Under the pieces are notes generated by a model, which saw nothing but the letters and a program-made list of their open reading frames with translations, was not told the DNA's origin and made no database searches. From Symbiodinium natans (taxonomy: Eukaryota > Sar > Dinophyceae > Suessiales > Symbiodiniaceae): a DNA stretch of 64,000 nucleotides. How positions within the stretch are numbered: position 1 is the stretch's first letter; each line of letters starts with the position of its first letter. Below are positions 1-11,597 of this stretch, in pieces. The translations under genes and the position numbers were made by a program. The stretch covers positions 277,208-341,207 of the forward strand of contig CAJNDS010002336.1 in assembly GCA_905221605.1 (NCBI GenBank). The letters run 5' to 3'.

Positions 1-102
1 CCAGTCCCAAGCCTCGATGCCCTATGCCTTCACACGTGACCTCCTCTTCACAGTCTCAGATTCAACACCCTAAACCCTAAACCCTAAACCCTAAACCCTA
101 AA

Positions 103-214
103 CTTAGTAGCCCAGAAACAAAATTATAATAAGGGCACCCTCTTTTTGGTTGGCTACTTTATAAGGGAAACCAGAACCAAAAAAAGGGTAAAGGGTACCC
201 ACTGGGCTACCAAG
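103..214. mobile_element. F2 inverted-repeat element (introner-like)
   Basis: Ends CTTAGTAGCCCAG and CTGGGCTACCAAG, with AAGGGCACCC and GGGTACCC inside each end. No array inside. Confidence 0.8.
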
Positions 215-409
215 ATAATAAGCCCTTGCAGCTTTCTCAACTCGACGCCTTGACTGTAGAGCTTAGGGCTTCTATCGGGCCTTGAGGCTGAGGGTTTAGG
301 GTTTAGGGCTTTTAGGGTTTAGGGTTCAGGGTTTATAAACCCTAAACCCTATAGGGTTTAAGGTTAGGGCTTGGGGTTTGGGGATAGCAAGAGTACTGTT
401 TCTTAACAC

Positions 410-469
410 CTCAGATTGCGCGAGTCCCTGACGGCGTGCGGGTGCTTGCGCGAGATGGTCATGTCATAC
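410..469 (-). CDS. Putative exon, unassigned
   Basis: 60 nt with acceptor TGCGTAG and donor CTGAG/GTGTTAAG; reads YDMTISRKHPHAVRDSRNLR. M..HPHAV could be armadillo-like but is too short to assign. Confidence 0.45.
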
Positions 470-481
470 CTACGCAGGCCA

Positions 482-582
482 CCCTAAACCCTAAACCCTA
501 AACCCTAAACCCTAAACCCTAAACCCTAAACCCTAAACCCTAAACCCTAAACCCTAACCTTAAACCCTAAACCCTAAACCCT
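482..582. repeat. (CCCTAAA)n array
   Basis: About 14 units, nearly perfect. Confidence 0.97.
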
Positions 583-611
583 GTAAAGGCCACCCAACTC
601 CATAGGCCCCC

Positions 612-850
612 CTAGTAGAGAATGAGGCCTATATATACCCTTTATGGGATGATCGTGGGAAGGGTTTAGGGTTTAGGGTTTAGGGTTTAGGGTTTAGGGT
701 TAAGGGTTCAGGGTTCAGGGTTCATGGTTCATGGTTCAGGGTTTGGGGTTTAGGGTTTAGGGATAGGGGTTTAGGGTTTAGGGTTTAGGGCTTAGGGCTC
801 AGGGCTCAGGGTTTAGGGTTTAGGGTATTCATTCCCTCATTCCCTCTAAG
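612..850. mobile_element. F6 element with internal array
   Basis: CTAGTAGAGAATGAG left, CATTCCCTCATTCCCTCTAA right, TATATATACCCTTTATGGG inside, then TTTAGGG-type repeats. Confidence 0.65.
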
Positions 851-1173
851 AACCAGCTCCGTAGGGGGTTTGATGTTCACAGGCCTGGGGTTTAGTTTGT
901 TCTTGTTTTAGGGTTTAGGGTGTAGGGTTTATGTAGGGCCGTCGAGGGTTTATGTAGAGTGAAGGGCTCCCTAACGTGTAGGGCATAGGGTTTCTGTTGT
1001 TCAGACCTCAGTATGTACTCCGACAGGAGGCCTCAACTTTACCCTAAACCCTAAACCCTAAACCCTAAACCCTAAAAAAACCCTAAACCCTAAACCCTAA
1101 ACCCATGGAACCCTTGAAGATAATGGGCTTTAGGGCTTCGGAGCTTGGTGGTTTAGAGGCTCTGGACTCTTCC

Positions 1174-1256
1174 TAAACCCTAAACCCTAAACCCTAAACC
1201 CTAAACCCTAAACCCTAAACCCTAAACCCTAAACCCTAAACCCTAAACCCTAAACC
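1174..1256. repeat. (CCCTAAA)n array
   Basis: About 12 perfect units. Confidence 0.97.
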
Positions 1257-1550
1257 TTAGCTCCTTTAGAAGGATTTTGACTGCAATCAAGGCAGGCTCA
1301 AGCTGTGGGAAGTCGTGGGGCGCACGCGGTGTAGTAGTTGTAGATCTCACCTCTGCTACATCCCTGCTTTAGGGGGTTTAGGTTTTAGGGTTTAGGGTTT
1401 GGGTCTTCAGGCTTTTGGGCTGATAGGCTTATAGAGATGTTTCTTGCCTCAAGGCGTTCAGAGCGCAAGCTCTGGCCCTGCATCCGCATTCGGGATTTCA
1501 GGTTCCGGATGCCCGACCTGATACCTCAAAACAAAAGCTTACAGTTTCGT

Positions 1551-1676
1551 TTAGGGTTTAGGGTTTAGGGTGTAGGGTGTAGGGTGTAGGGTTTAGGGTT
1601 TAGGGTTTAGGGTTTAGGGGTTTAGGGGTTTAGGGGTTTAGGGGTTTAGGGGTTTAGGGGTTTAGGGGTTTAGGGG
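1551..1676. repeat. (TTTAGGG)n grading into (TTTAGGGG)n
   Basis: 7-mers and TGTAGGG variants, then eight consecutive 8-mers TTTAGGGG (about 1613-1676). Confidence 0.97.
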
Positions 1677-2397
1677 TGGATTTTTTTGTTTTCTTGTTTT
1701 TACCTCTTCGAGGGTGTGCTTGAGGATTCGTGGAGTCTTCAGAATTCTGGCGCTGAGGGTTTAGGGATTAGTCGAGAATCCCAAGCCTCTAGACCCGAAA
1801 CCCTAAACCCCAAACCTCAAACCCTAGTCCGTTGCCCTTACAGCCTCCATTTCAACAGCCTATGCACCCGTAGGGAGCCCTAAAGCCTAAGCTCCAAACA
1901 GCTCGAGGTACCCCCAGAAGGGGGTTCCTAGGGTTTCGGGTTTAGGGTTTCGGGTTTAGGTGTTAGGGTGTGCTAGGCACCTGAGACAAGTTGATCTTGA
2001 AGTGACAGTTCCGGGTTCCAGGACATCAGGCCCGGAGCGTATTGCAGCCCCTTTTAACATTTCGAATCCTGAAACCCTGGAAGCCCCACAAAGCCTGACC
2101 TCTATGACCCAAGAGCCAAAATCCAAGCTCGAAAGCCAAGCGGTATAGGGTTTAGGGTGGAGGCTGAAGGTTTTTAAGTCTCTTGTTGTGGGAAGGGTTC
2201 GCGAGGGCTTCGGGTTGAGGACGTCCTCTTGCTTCTGCGCAAGCGCAAGAGAGACCCTAAACACCAAACCCTAAGCCCAAACCCCAAGACCCTAAACCCC
2301 AAACCCTAAACCCTAAACCCTCAACACCAAACCCTAAGCCCCAAACCTTCTTCCTGCCTTGAGGGGATGGTGGGCGGGCACCCGAACGCACCCTCAC

Positions 2398-2479
2398 CCC
2401 CTGTTAAACTGGCCGAGACGCTGTCATTGAAGGCACAGCAGCAGAGGTTTGTGTCAATCTGGGGGTGGTTGAAGAGGAC
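2398..2479 (-). CDS. Ankyrin-repeat protein exon (VLFNHPQIDTN)
   Basis: Acceptor AAACCAG, then VLFNHPQIDTNLCCCAFNDS; donor GTGAGGG. LL.HP.IDTN is the end of an ankyrin repeat. Joins in phase 0 to the exon at 3197-3266 (DVIK-VLFNHP), which completes the repeat. Confidence 0.75.
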
Positions 2480-2726
2480 CTGGTTTTCTAGTTCATGTTT
2501 GGGATAGTATTACAAATTTAAAATTATACTCCTTATTGGGTTTAAGTACCCTTAAAAATGCAAAATGTTACCCAACTACGACAAAGTTTTTTGGGGTTTA
2601 GGCACCGGTTTAGGCAGGTGATGGGGATGGTAGGATCTACCTGCGGTTCATGAACGGGATCTGGTCGGCTTGAGGCCATGACGTCTCAGTCAGGTCGAGG
2701 GGACAGCTCTCGGTTCAGGGCTTGTA

Positions 2727-2835
2727 CCCTAACGGTCCATGTACCTAAATATGGAATACTTGGGCCTTAAAGTACTTCCTATATAAGGACTTTTGGGTCT
2801 AAGCATATAATAATAAGGTACATGGACCCTTAGGG
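2727..2835 (+). mobile_element. F1 MITE, copy A
   Basis: 109 bp with 20 bp terminal inverted repeats (CCC.AAGGGTCCATGTACCT type) and an imperfect palindrome throughout. GTA on both sides is a 3 bp target duplication. The left end has one mismatch (CCCTAACGG). Confidence 0.9.
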
Positions 2836-3196
2836 GTAGTGTTTAGGGCTTCTTCGTACGAGTTTTTGAGTCTAGCCTTCAACAGAACAGTCCAAGGGCG
2901 CTAGATTGGGATGGGCGAAATCGCACCTTCAACCCTAGATCCTAAACCCGTCTCCTCTCCGTGGGCACAGAGCCAAAAACCCGAATTACCCCGAACTTCA
3001 CCCTAAACCCCATAACCTGAGACCAACAAACCCCCTAAAAATGTCAAAATATAACCCAAAATCCTATGAGCCCAAAACCCTAAACTAAACCCTCAACCCT
3101 CAACCCTCAATCCCTGAGCCTCAAAGTCTACTTCCCGCCACACCCTAAACCCTAAACCCCAAACCCTAAACCCCAAACGTCTACTTCCCCCCGCAC

Positions 3197-3266
3197 CTTG
3201 ATGACGTCGCAGGCACCAAACTCAGCGGCCACGATGAGAGGGGTGATCTCCTCGTAGAACTCGAGC
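3197..3266 (-). CDS. Ankyrin-repeat protein exon (TPLIVAAEFGACDVIK)
   Basis: 70 nt, LEFYEEITPLIVAAEFGACD: canonical ankyrin TPL..AA..G. Acceptor GACCAG, donor AAG/GTGCGG. The intron to the 2.4 kb exon contains an F1 element and arrays. Confidence 0.8.
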
Positions 3267-3871
3267 CTGGTCCGGGCTTGCTAAGCAAGGTTTCGGGTTT
3301 AGGGTTTAGGGTTCAGGGATTGGGGTTTAGGGATTGGGGTTTGGGGTTTGGGGTATGGGTTTAGAAATGAATTCAGGGTTTCGGGTTTAAGGTCGCTTAC
3401 CACGTAACGGTCCAGGAGACTAAATTAAGTGGTACACTCGGGCTGCACGAAGGAAAGTAGCTCCAATATGATCCCGGAGAAAGTTTAAGACTATGAGTTA
3501 CCTATGGGTCTCTGGGCGAAGCTTTGCGGGTCTTTTAAGGGGTGTCCCAAAATAATCAACCTGGCACCGAGCAGTAGACAATGATTTATAGCAACCCCAC
3601 CAATAGTTACAAATGGAACACGGTACACGGTACCGTAGGCACAGAACAGTGATACCAAAAAATAAAAAGTCATGTGCATCGTCAAGAAAACTAGCAGATG
3701 TAGACCAGGACAGGCCTTGCACGAGCCGGGATTTGCGAGGCATCCAAAAAGTTCTAGAGCCTTTCTCCCCCAATGTCGAAGATCTCTCTGACGTTCGGGG
3801 GCGTCTTGAAACACTTTGGAAAACTTGTGGTCAAGGAAGACGTTTGTCCATGCGCCGATAAGGGGCGGCGC

Positions 3872-4012
3872 TAGGACCTGAGTTCGACATTGCAGCACCA
3901 CAACATAAACCACGCGTTGCGGGCTAGGGCCTCGCAAACTGTGGGCGGCCAGATGTCTCCGCGATTTTCGGCTTCGGCCACGTGCGCAGAAACCCACTTG
4001 CGATCCCTGGAC
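3872..4012 (-). CDS. Putative exon, unassigned (KWVSAHVAEAENRGDIWPP)
   Basis: About 140 nt open from CCAG: DRKWVSAHVAEAENRGDIWP then WFMLWCCNVEL, donor CTCAG/GTCCTAG. Not recognised; likely upstream part of the ankyrin gene. Confidence 0.5.
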
Positions 4013-5344
4013 CCATCCATCCCTTTTTCGGGTTACAGGATTTAGGGTTCGAGGGGCTTAGGTAAGCTTCAAACGAAAGCTTACACTTTGAGTCAGAGTC
4101 GCCCGAACCCTAAACCCTATACCCTCTAAGAATTTCACAGGCCCTGAGCCCTAAACCAAAACTTTGAACCCCGCCCGAAACCTAAAGACGTAACCCCAAA
4201 GGTTGCTAGCTGGCTTTGACCACACCTCGTCCCGGGTCAGCACCTCCCCTCCCAAACAACCACAGCCAGATGCCCCAAACTCTGCCACAAACCCTGCAGC
4301 TACAAACCCTAAACCCCAAAGCCCAAACCCTAAACCCGAAGCCCCAAACCCTAAACCTCAAAGCCTTAAGGACCCTAAACCCAAAACAGGATGGCTTGAG
4401 AATGGCACTGTGTTCCAGCAATCATGAAGAAGGTTCGATCCCGGAGTTCTTTCGGACTCAGGGTTTTCTCAGGGTTTAGGGTTTAGGGTTTCGGGTTCAG
4501 GGTGTAGGGTTTTTTCAGGGTTTAGGGTTTAGGGTTTCGGGTTTCGGGTATAGATTTCGGGAACAGGGTTTAAGTTTTTGTTGTTTTTTTTTCAGGGGTT
4601 TCGGGTTCCGGGTGTCGGGTTTAGTGATAAGGTCTAGGGGGTATTGTGTACTAGTAGGGTTCAAGCTTCGGCTTCCTGGGCTTACATTCCCTACTAGTTG
4701 GTTAAGAACCCCAAAAAGAATTTAAAGAAAATGATAATCCCTCTGTTACCTTTAATAAGGAAGAACATGTTTCCTTTTTTTTGGGGGGGTCTTAAGCAAT
4801 TAGTAGTACCCGAGGCCCTGATAATTTTCAATCTCGCGTCGACTCGCGCGGCGTGCCTCGTGTCGGACACCGACCAGGAATCTTTGCGGACCTTTGTCAG
4901 CATTCGACCCCAGGGGTAACTTGCGAAAGCTACATCGTAAACCCCCCCAACCCATAAAGCCTCTGAAAAAAACCTTAAACCCCAAACCCCAAACCCTAAA
5001 CCCTGTTATCGGCCTACCGATTCTAATGCTGTGATCGCAGATCGCAGTTCCCAGCACCGCCTCTGCCACAGCCCCTAACCCTGCTGAACCCCAAATCCCT
5101 CAACCCTGAAGGTTTAGGGTTTAGGGTTTAGGGTTTAGAGCTTAGAGTTTAGGGTTTAGGTTTAGGGTTGAGTCCTATAAGCCCTGGCTTAAAGCGCTTA
5201 GGGCTTACGATATTTCAGGGTGCACCCTGAACCTTGTGAGCCCGTACCCCATGATATCCCCTATAAGCTCTTCGAAAGCCCTTCGAAGGCCCTTTGAAAG
5301 CTTGCAAAGTCGCGCATTCAGCACAGTAAGCCCTTAAGCCCTCA

Positions 5345-5409
5345 AGAATTGCTTCTGGGGCCAAGGCGTGTATGTAGTTGGGATCTGCCCCACGTATCTG
5401 TTCCCAGCG
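5345..5409 (-). CDS. Putative exon, unassigned
   Basis: Acceptor GACCACAG, then RWEQIRGADPNYIHALAPEA. The donor was not located; 3' edge approximate. Confidence 0.45.
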
Positions 5410-5559
5410 CTGTGGTCGGGTCCAGGGTTTAGGTTTTGGGGTCCAAGGGTCCAGGGTTTAGGGTTTGGGGCTTAGGGTTTCGGAGGTTTGGGTTTGGGTC
5501 GCAAGACCCGTAAGGCCACAAACCCCAGAAACTCCGTCCCATCATACAAGCCCTCAACC

Positions 5560-5880
5560 CTCCACCCACAGTACCAAGTCCTAGTTGCTGAGTGTCCTGG
5601 GCGAAGCTTGAAATTTTGGTATATCTACAATCAGTACTCGATTCTGATGACCACGCAGCAACTCAGACAGGGACCTCGCCTCCAACAGTTCGCGGACCTG
5701 CAGATTCAGACTGTGGGTGCGAGGTTACAGGATCTTTTGGGTTTAGATCTGTGCACCGTCGTCGTGAGTCTATTTCTTGAGCGTGTCTATAAGAGCAGAT
5801 GGCCAAGTCTGCTAGCTCATCTGCTTCGTGTTGTGCTCCTCGCAGGTCGCAAGCTTGTGACACTCCCTGGCTGAGACAAC
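5560..5880 (+). CDS. Possible plus-strand coding stretch, unassigned
   Basis: 320 bp without arrays. The plus frame is open from within the left array to TGA at 5872-5874 and reads protein-like (LKFWYIYNQYSILMTTQQLR). No homologue recognised; could also be unique intron sequence. Confidence 0.3.
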
Positions 5881-6045
5881 CAACCCTCAACCCTGGGGTT
5901 TACGGTCTCGCAACCTACAGCCCTCTTCGAATAACCTGATCCAAAACCCTATAGGCCCCAGGGCGCAAACTCCGGTTTTGGGGTTTAGGGTTTCGGGTAT
6001 AGGGTTTAGAATTTAGGGTTGGGGGTCCAAGTTTTCGCCCCAAAC

Positions 6046-6119
6046 TGCAACCACTGGCCTCAAGGACGTGGTTCTTGGCAGCCTCGGGTGTGTGAGCCGC
6101 AACTTGCAGGCTCATGGGA
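6046..6119 (-). CDS. Putative exon beside an F2 element
   Basis: SLQVAAHTPEAAKNHVLEAS. Its upstream boundary AAGCAAG directly follows the inverted-repeat end of the F2 element at 6127-6271, as at 33.93 kb. Confidence 0.45.
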
Positions 6120-6126
6120 CTTGCTT

Positions 6127-6271
6127 GGTAGCCCAGTACACAGCCACCTTTTGAAAACTGTTTGGGTTTAGGGTTTAGGGTTCAGGGTTTAGGGTTTAGG
6201 GTTTAGGGTTTAGGGTTTAGGGTTTAGGGTTTCTTCAAGTAAGGGGCAAAGGGTACCACTGGGCTACCAGG
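6127..6271. mobile_element. F2 element with internal telomere-type array
   Basis: GGTAGCCCAG...CTGGGCTACC ends flanked by a 7 bp duplication CTTGCTT (6120-6126, 6272-6278). A TTTAGGG array (about 6163-6231) interrupts the middle. Confidence 0.8.
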
Positions 6272-7216
6272 CTTGCTTCCTAACTGAATATGCCTGTCAG
6301 AAGCCGGACTGTAATTTGGCCCCTCTTACCCGCCTCTTTGCCAGCCCTCCGAAGAAACTTGGCTTAGAGCCACAAACTCATACCCTGAACTCCCTAAACC
6401 CCTACACCCCAAACTTGAGGTTTCAGCGGTTGGGGTTTAGGGTTTAGGGTCTAGGGTCTAGGGTCTAGGGTCCAGGGTCTAGGGTATAGGGTTTGCGGTT
6501 TGGATGTAGGGTTTTGGATTTAGGGTTTAGGGTTTTAGGGTTACGCCTGTGTTTTTGAGCCCTTGGGGCCCTTGATCTTGGGTGTTGGGGTCGGGTTTTT
6601 CGGGGTAAAAAACACGAAACCCTCAATGCCCTGGGGTTTGGGACGTTTGGGTCCAGTGTTTTGGCTTCTTGTTGTTTAGGGTGTTGGTATCTTGTTTCGG
6701 GATCTGGCAGCCCCAAGGACGGATGTCAGTTCTAGCTTGGATCCCCTAGGCACGAGCCGCAAGCACGAATGGGAGGCTGCTCTGACTCAGGCTTCATGAT
6801 GGCTCAGTTTGCGTGGAAAAACCCTCAACCCTAAACCCTAAACCCTAAACCCTAAACTCCCTTGCACATTAGACAAAGGGAGCCCCCAGCAAAATAATGG
6901 CGTTTTCCTATGTCTGCCAGCTTCACAAGAAACCGCCAACATACATACTGCTTGTTCCGCAAGACCCTACACCCTAATTACACCCTAAACACCACTAAGC
7001 CAACCAGTCAGGGGCTGAGATTCAGGGCTTTCGCGCGCTTTATCTAGGAGGTTCGGTCAGGCTTCAGGAAGTTTAGCCTAAGCCAAAAACCCTAAACCCT
7101 AAACCCTGAACCCTAACCCTAAACCCTAAGCCCGAAGCCCGAAGCCCTAAGCCCTAAGCCCTAAGCCCTACGCCCTAAGCCCTACCTCGAGCCCCATTAA
7201 CAAAAGGCCCCGTAAC

Positions 7217-7273
7217 GTGGTCGAGGATGGCCGGAATCTGCCGCATGGCGTAGTTGGCGCGTACGGACATGGC
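7217..7273 (-). CDS. Putative exon, unassigned
   Basis: Exactly 19 codons, AMSVRANYAMRQIPAILDH. Acceptor TTCTCTGCAG, donor GTTACG. Phase 0 at both ends. Confidence 0.6.
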
Positions 7274-7351
7274 CTGCAGAGAAGGGCAGTTTTGCGTCGT
7301 TCTCTCCCTTCTTAGTATTAGGGTTTAGGGTTTCGGGTTTAGGTGACTTTC

Positions 7352-7368
7352 TCTCTCTCTTTCTCTCG

Positions 7369-7427
<59 letters not shown>

Positions 7428-7512
7428 GCTCTCTCTATCTCTCTCGCTCTCTCTCTCTCTCTCTCTCGCCTCGCTATCTCCCTCTCTCTCTCTGTCTCCG
7501 TGTCTCTGTCTC
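7352..7512. repeat. (CT)n microsatellite
   Basis: 160 bp of CTCTCT with TCG and TGT interruptions. Confidence 0.95.
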
Positions 7513-7797
7513 CCTCCGTATCTCCCCTGAAGTTTGAAGCTTAGAATTGTGGAATCCTGGTTCAGGGGCCTGGGGTGTTGAAGGATTTCTTGGAGTTCTA
7601 CTATGGTTAAAGGGTGTGTTTAGGGTTTTGGCTTTAGGGTTTATGGTTTGGGGAATAGGGTTGAGGGTTTGCGTGCGGGTTCGCGGTGGGGTGTGGGAGG
7701 GGGTTGAGGAAGAAAGGCGAGTGAGGAAACGTATGAACTTCCGACATTCCGAACCCCAAAGCCCAGCAACCCCTGCTTCTTAGTTGGGACTGAATTG

Positions 7798-7933
7798 CTT
7801 CTTAGTTGGGAATGAGCCCTGTATATACCCCTTTAAGGGAGTAAACCCTAAACCCTAAACCCCAAACCCCAAACCCTAAACCCTAAACCTTAAGCCCTAT
7901 GGGGCCTTCATTCCCTCATTCCCTACTAAGAAC
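7798..7933. mobile_element. F6 element with internal array
   Basis: TTCTTAGTTGGGAATGAG left, CTCATTCCCTACTAAGAA right; (CCCTAAA)n inside. A partial 5' duplication CTTCTTAGTTGGGA precedes it. Confidence 0.75.
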
Positions 7934-8030
7934 CCCCGAGCCCAGAAGCTGAGAGCTGCACCGAGTGCGCGCTGCGCGGGTAGGCAGAGGGCTGCCCCTC
8001 CTGCAGCTGCTGGGTGTGGGATCGAACCCG

Positions 8031-8172
8031 TGGATGTTCCCCAAGGTTTAGGGTTTAGGGTTTAGGGTTTAGGGTTTAGGGTTTATTCCCCCGTATACGA
8101 ACAGTCCTTCATTGGGATTCTAGTACCCCCTACTACAATCCCGATTAAGGACTGTTAGATAGGAACATCCCA
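8031..8172. mobile_element. F3 inverted-repeat element with internal array
   Basis: GGATGTTCCCC at left and GGAACATCCC at right with ACAGTCCTT/AAGGACTGTT inside. A TTTAGGG array (8046-8086) sits just inside the left end. Confidence 0.75.
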
Positions 8173-8179
8173 ACCTTCC

Positions 8180-9540
8180 CGATAAGCGATAAGCCCGAAA
8201 TACCCGTAAACCGTTAAACTAAAAGGCAACCCTTCAGCGCTAAAACCATCGTGAATCCTTCAACCTTTATAGATCGTTGAACGCTTAAGCCCTTGAGGTA
8301 TCGGATTTAGGCCGGCGTAAGTATATAGGACTTTGTGCCTTGGGGGTGTTGGTGGCTTAGGGTTTGTGGGGGCTCCACTTGGGTCTGGCTGAGGGGTCGT
8401 ATATGCTCGTTCAGCTCTAAATCCGCGGTTGCTTTGACAGATCCCACCTGTTCGCCCCAAAGCCCTAAATCCGAAAGAGCCCTACCCAATCGACTAATTA
8501 TTCGCTTGAGCCCCCCCCCCCCCCCCCCGCCAGATAAATTTGAAGATAACAATCCCTCTATGAACCTGCCTATTTTTGTTGCTTTCACTTTTTTGTTTGG
8601 GGAGTGGGGTGGTTCTTAAGATGGTAGAAAAGGAGACCATCGTTGCCGTACCCGAGAAGAAGCCCGACAAACTACCAAAAAAATCAGAAAAACACAACCC
8701 TACACCCCCTAAGCCCTAAACCCTAAACCCCAAACCGGCACAGCCTCTGGTTTTTCTTGTGCTCGCAACAGGCCCACAAGGGGTGGGTCTTGCCAGCCAC
8801 CCTCTGGGAGCGCGCGGAGCAGGCAGAGCGAAAATTTGCTTCTTGAGCTCCAGGGCTCGCAGGGTTTAGGGTTTAGGGTTTAGGGCTTAGGCCTCAGGGT
8901 TTAGGTTTTAGGGTTTGGGTTCAGGGTTCAGAAAATCTGTCACAAGCATGCCTTTCGCGACCATGCCCAAAACACTGCTTTTTACAGCGTTTATGCCCAA
9001 AAAAGCTGGGCTTTTCTGCGTTACCCTGTAAGCAAACAACCCTCAACATTAAACCCATGACCCGGCCTTCAAATCCAAATACTTTGAACTCAGCCATACA
9101 TCCTCGAAAACTCTCTCTAAAATAAAGTTTTGTTCTGCAGCCTCTTCAAAAATGAGCTTACAACCCGAGCAAAAACGCAGTTAGGCCCAAAGTTTACTTC
9201 AGCCTCTAGTGTTTCGCCCACCTGCCTGAACAACAGTTTTAGTTGAGATTGCGCTCTCGCTGTGGTTTCGCACGTATCCATGCAAAACGCCTCATTCCGA
9301 AATCTCTACAAATGCACAGGCGCGCACAGGCGCCGTTACCATGTTTCAGTGTGTATGTGTAGTATATGACTCTTCATTGTTATATACAACCATAAACAGT
9401 ACAAATCCATAAACATACAAATACTAGGATGGCCCTTAAAACCCTCTGAAAAAAAAGTCCTGAATATGATCCTCTTAAACCCAACAAGGGAAAATATAAA
9501 ATGTCCCAGGGGCCCACCTAGAATATAAGTGCAATATAAA
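8180..9540. other. Mostly non-array stretch, nothing assigned
   Basis: 1.3 kb with short arrays only near 8690-8740 and 8860-8930, a poly-C tract at 8514-8528 and AT-rich 9300-9540. No reading frame with convincing splice sites was recognised. Confidence 0.5.
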
Positions 9541-9697
9541 CCCCTAAACCCTAAACCCTGAACCCTAAACCCTAAACCCTAAACCCTAAACGGGTAACCT
9601 AGGAATACCAAGGGTGCCCTTCGGGATGAAAGGGGCTTAGAAGGGGACCTCAAACCCCAAACAAGTGACTAAGGGCCCACTCCGGTTCCCAGTATCC

Positions 9698-9764
9698 CTA
9701 AACCCTAAACCCTAAACCCTAAACCCTAAACCCTAAACCCTAAACCCTAAACCCTAAACCCTAA
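9698..9764. repeat. (CCCTAAA)n array
   Basis: Nine units; followed by a possible exon. Confidence 0.97.
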
Positions 9765-9773
9765 GGAAACCAG

Positions 9774-9876
9774 GGCCTACTTCTGCACGCGAAGAGACGT
9801 AAGGCCCGAGCTCTGCAACCTTTGCCTGTCCCCGGGCATCCCGGATTCTGCGGCTCAGCAACCGGACAGCTGGGAG
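9774..9876 (+). CDS. Possible plus-strand exon, unassigned
   Basis: Acceptor AACCAG, donor GAG/GTTTAC. Reads RRDVRPELCNLCLSPGIPDS. The minus strand is also open, so strand is uncertain. Confidence 0.3.
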
Positions 9877-10991
9877 GTTTACAAGTCTCTCGGTCTGTGG
9901 GCTTAGGGCTTAGGGCTTAGGGCTTAGGGCTTAGGGTTTAGGGCTTGGGGCTTAGGGTTTAGGGTTCAGGGTTTAGGGTTTAGGGATTAGGGCTTAGGGG
10001 TTGAGGGTTTAGGGCTTAGGGTTTAGAATTTGGGGGTTTAGGGCTTGCAGGGTTTGTAGGGTTTGTGGGGTTTGGGGTTTCTAGGGTTCAGGGTTCGTAG
10101 CGTTTGTAGGTTTGTAGGGTTTAGGCTTTATATTTCTAGGGTTTAGGCCTTGTTGGGTTTAGGGTTCACATGCGATAACGCCACAAGCCAGAGGGGAAGC
10201 GACATGTTCTCTGAGGAGCTTATGGAGCTTAGGAGTCGGCCCCAGGACCTCTTCGAGTTCCCTTAAACCTTATAAACCCAAAAACCCTGAAACCTAAACC
10301 CTAAACCCTAAACCCTAAACCCTAAACCCTAAACTCCACACTCTCCGAGTTCCCTTAAACCCTAAACCCGAAAACCCTAAACCCTAAACTCTTCGAGTGG
10401 TATGTTTTTGCTTGTAGATAAGGCAGTCTAAGAAATTATGGTAATAGGATTCGGGTTAGGGATGTCCACGCCCACAGGACCAGCCCCCCAGCACCCGCCA
10501 AGTAAGTATCAAGATGCTCGGAACGTCTCACACCTTAGGGGTTCTTACGGCTTGATGGAGGAGGCTTTAGGGTTATAGTGTTTAGGGTTTAGGACTTAGG
10601 GTTTAGGGTTTATAGGGGCTGAGGATTTAGGGTTTAGGGACCCCCGGTGAGACGTGTATGGTCCGCTCCGCTCCGCGGCGCTTTTGGACGACTCGGCCGG
10701 CGACAAGATGCATGGGCGGCTTAGGGGTCAGGATGGTTTAGGGTTTATAGGGTATAGGGTTTAGGGTTTAGGGTTTAGGGTTTAGGGGTTAGGGGTTGAG
10801 GGTTTGGGGTTAAGGGTTTAAGCGTTTACGATTTAGGGTTTGGGGTTTAGGATTTCAGGCTTCAGGGCTTTAAGTGTTTCGATGCTCTAGGCGTCAGGGG
10901 CTTAGGGCCGCGCGGCCTTAGGAGGTGTCGAAACGATGGCTTGATAGGGGCTACTGCAAAGCCTAAACCTCCAAAAATGTCACCCGAAGGC

Positions 10992-11118
10992 CAACCCTAA
11001 ACCCTAAACCCTAAACCCTGAACCCTAAACCCTAAACCCTAAACCCTAGACCCTAAACCCTAAACCCTAAACCCTAAACCCTAAACCCTAAACCCTAAAC
11101 CCTAAACCCTAAACCCTA
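10992..11118. repeat. (CCCTAAA)n array
   Basis: About 18 units, two single-base variants. Confidence 0.97.
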
Positions 11119-11486
11119 TCCTCGAGTTGGTCTCCCCCGGGACCTAGGTCCGCCAGGAGCTTTCGGCCGCGGTGCTGGCGTGCAATCGGTGGCTTCGACG
11201 GCTCTCAGCTGCCAGCCGACACGTTTATGTTTTAGGGTTTAGGGTTTAGGTTTTAGGGTTTAGGGTTTAGGGTTTAGGGCTCAGGGTTCAGGGTTCAGGG
11301 CTTGAGAGAGGCTCAGGGTTCAAGAATTTTGGGACTTCGGGTTTAGGGTTTAGGGTTTAAGGGTTAGGGTAGATGGTTCAGGAGAGGTTGGCGCGTTGAG
11401 AGTTCAGGTCCACAACTGGTGTCTTAAGGAATTCTCAAACTGAATGCCCCAAACCCTCAAAACCCTCTAACCTTAGGGCAGTGACA

Positions 11487-11597
11487 TGCATGGTCCCTTC
11501 ATATGGGCCCTTAAATGGGGACCCCTTATATACCCTGCACAGCCCAAGCGCCCATACTTCAGAACCCTTTGAAGGAAACATATTCAGAGCCCATGAA
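11487..11597. mobile_element. F5 inverted-repeat element, diverged
   Basis: CATGGTCCCTTCATATGGGC left, GAGCCCATGA right, TTAAATGGGGACCCCTTATA inside. Confidence 0.5.

Noticed and set aside
482-1256. CRISPR-like array from regular CCCTAAA spacing
   Set aside because: Simple 7-mer tandem repeat without spacers.
2640-2720. Minus-strand open segment ending in a GTAGATCC donor
   Set aside because: It lies between two ankyrin exons (3.2 and 2.4 kb) that join perfectly without it; kept out as probably spurious.
7343-7537. Leu/Ser-rich 64-codon reading frame
   Set aside because: It is translation of the CT microsatellite.
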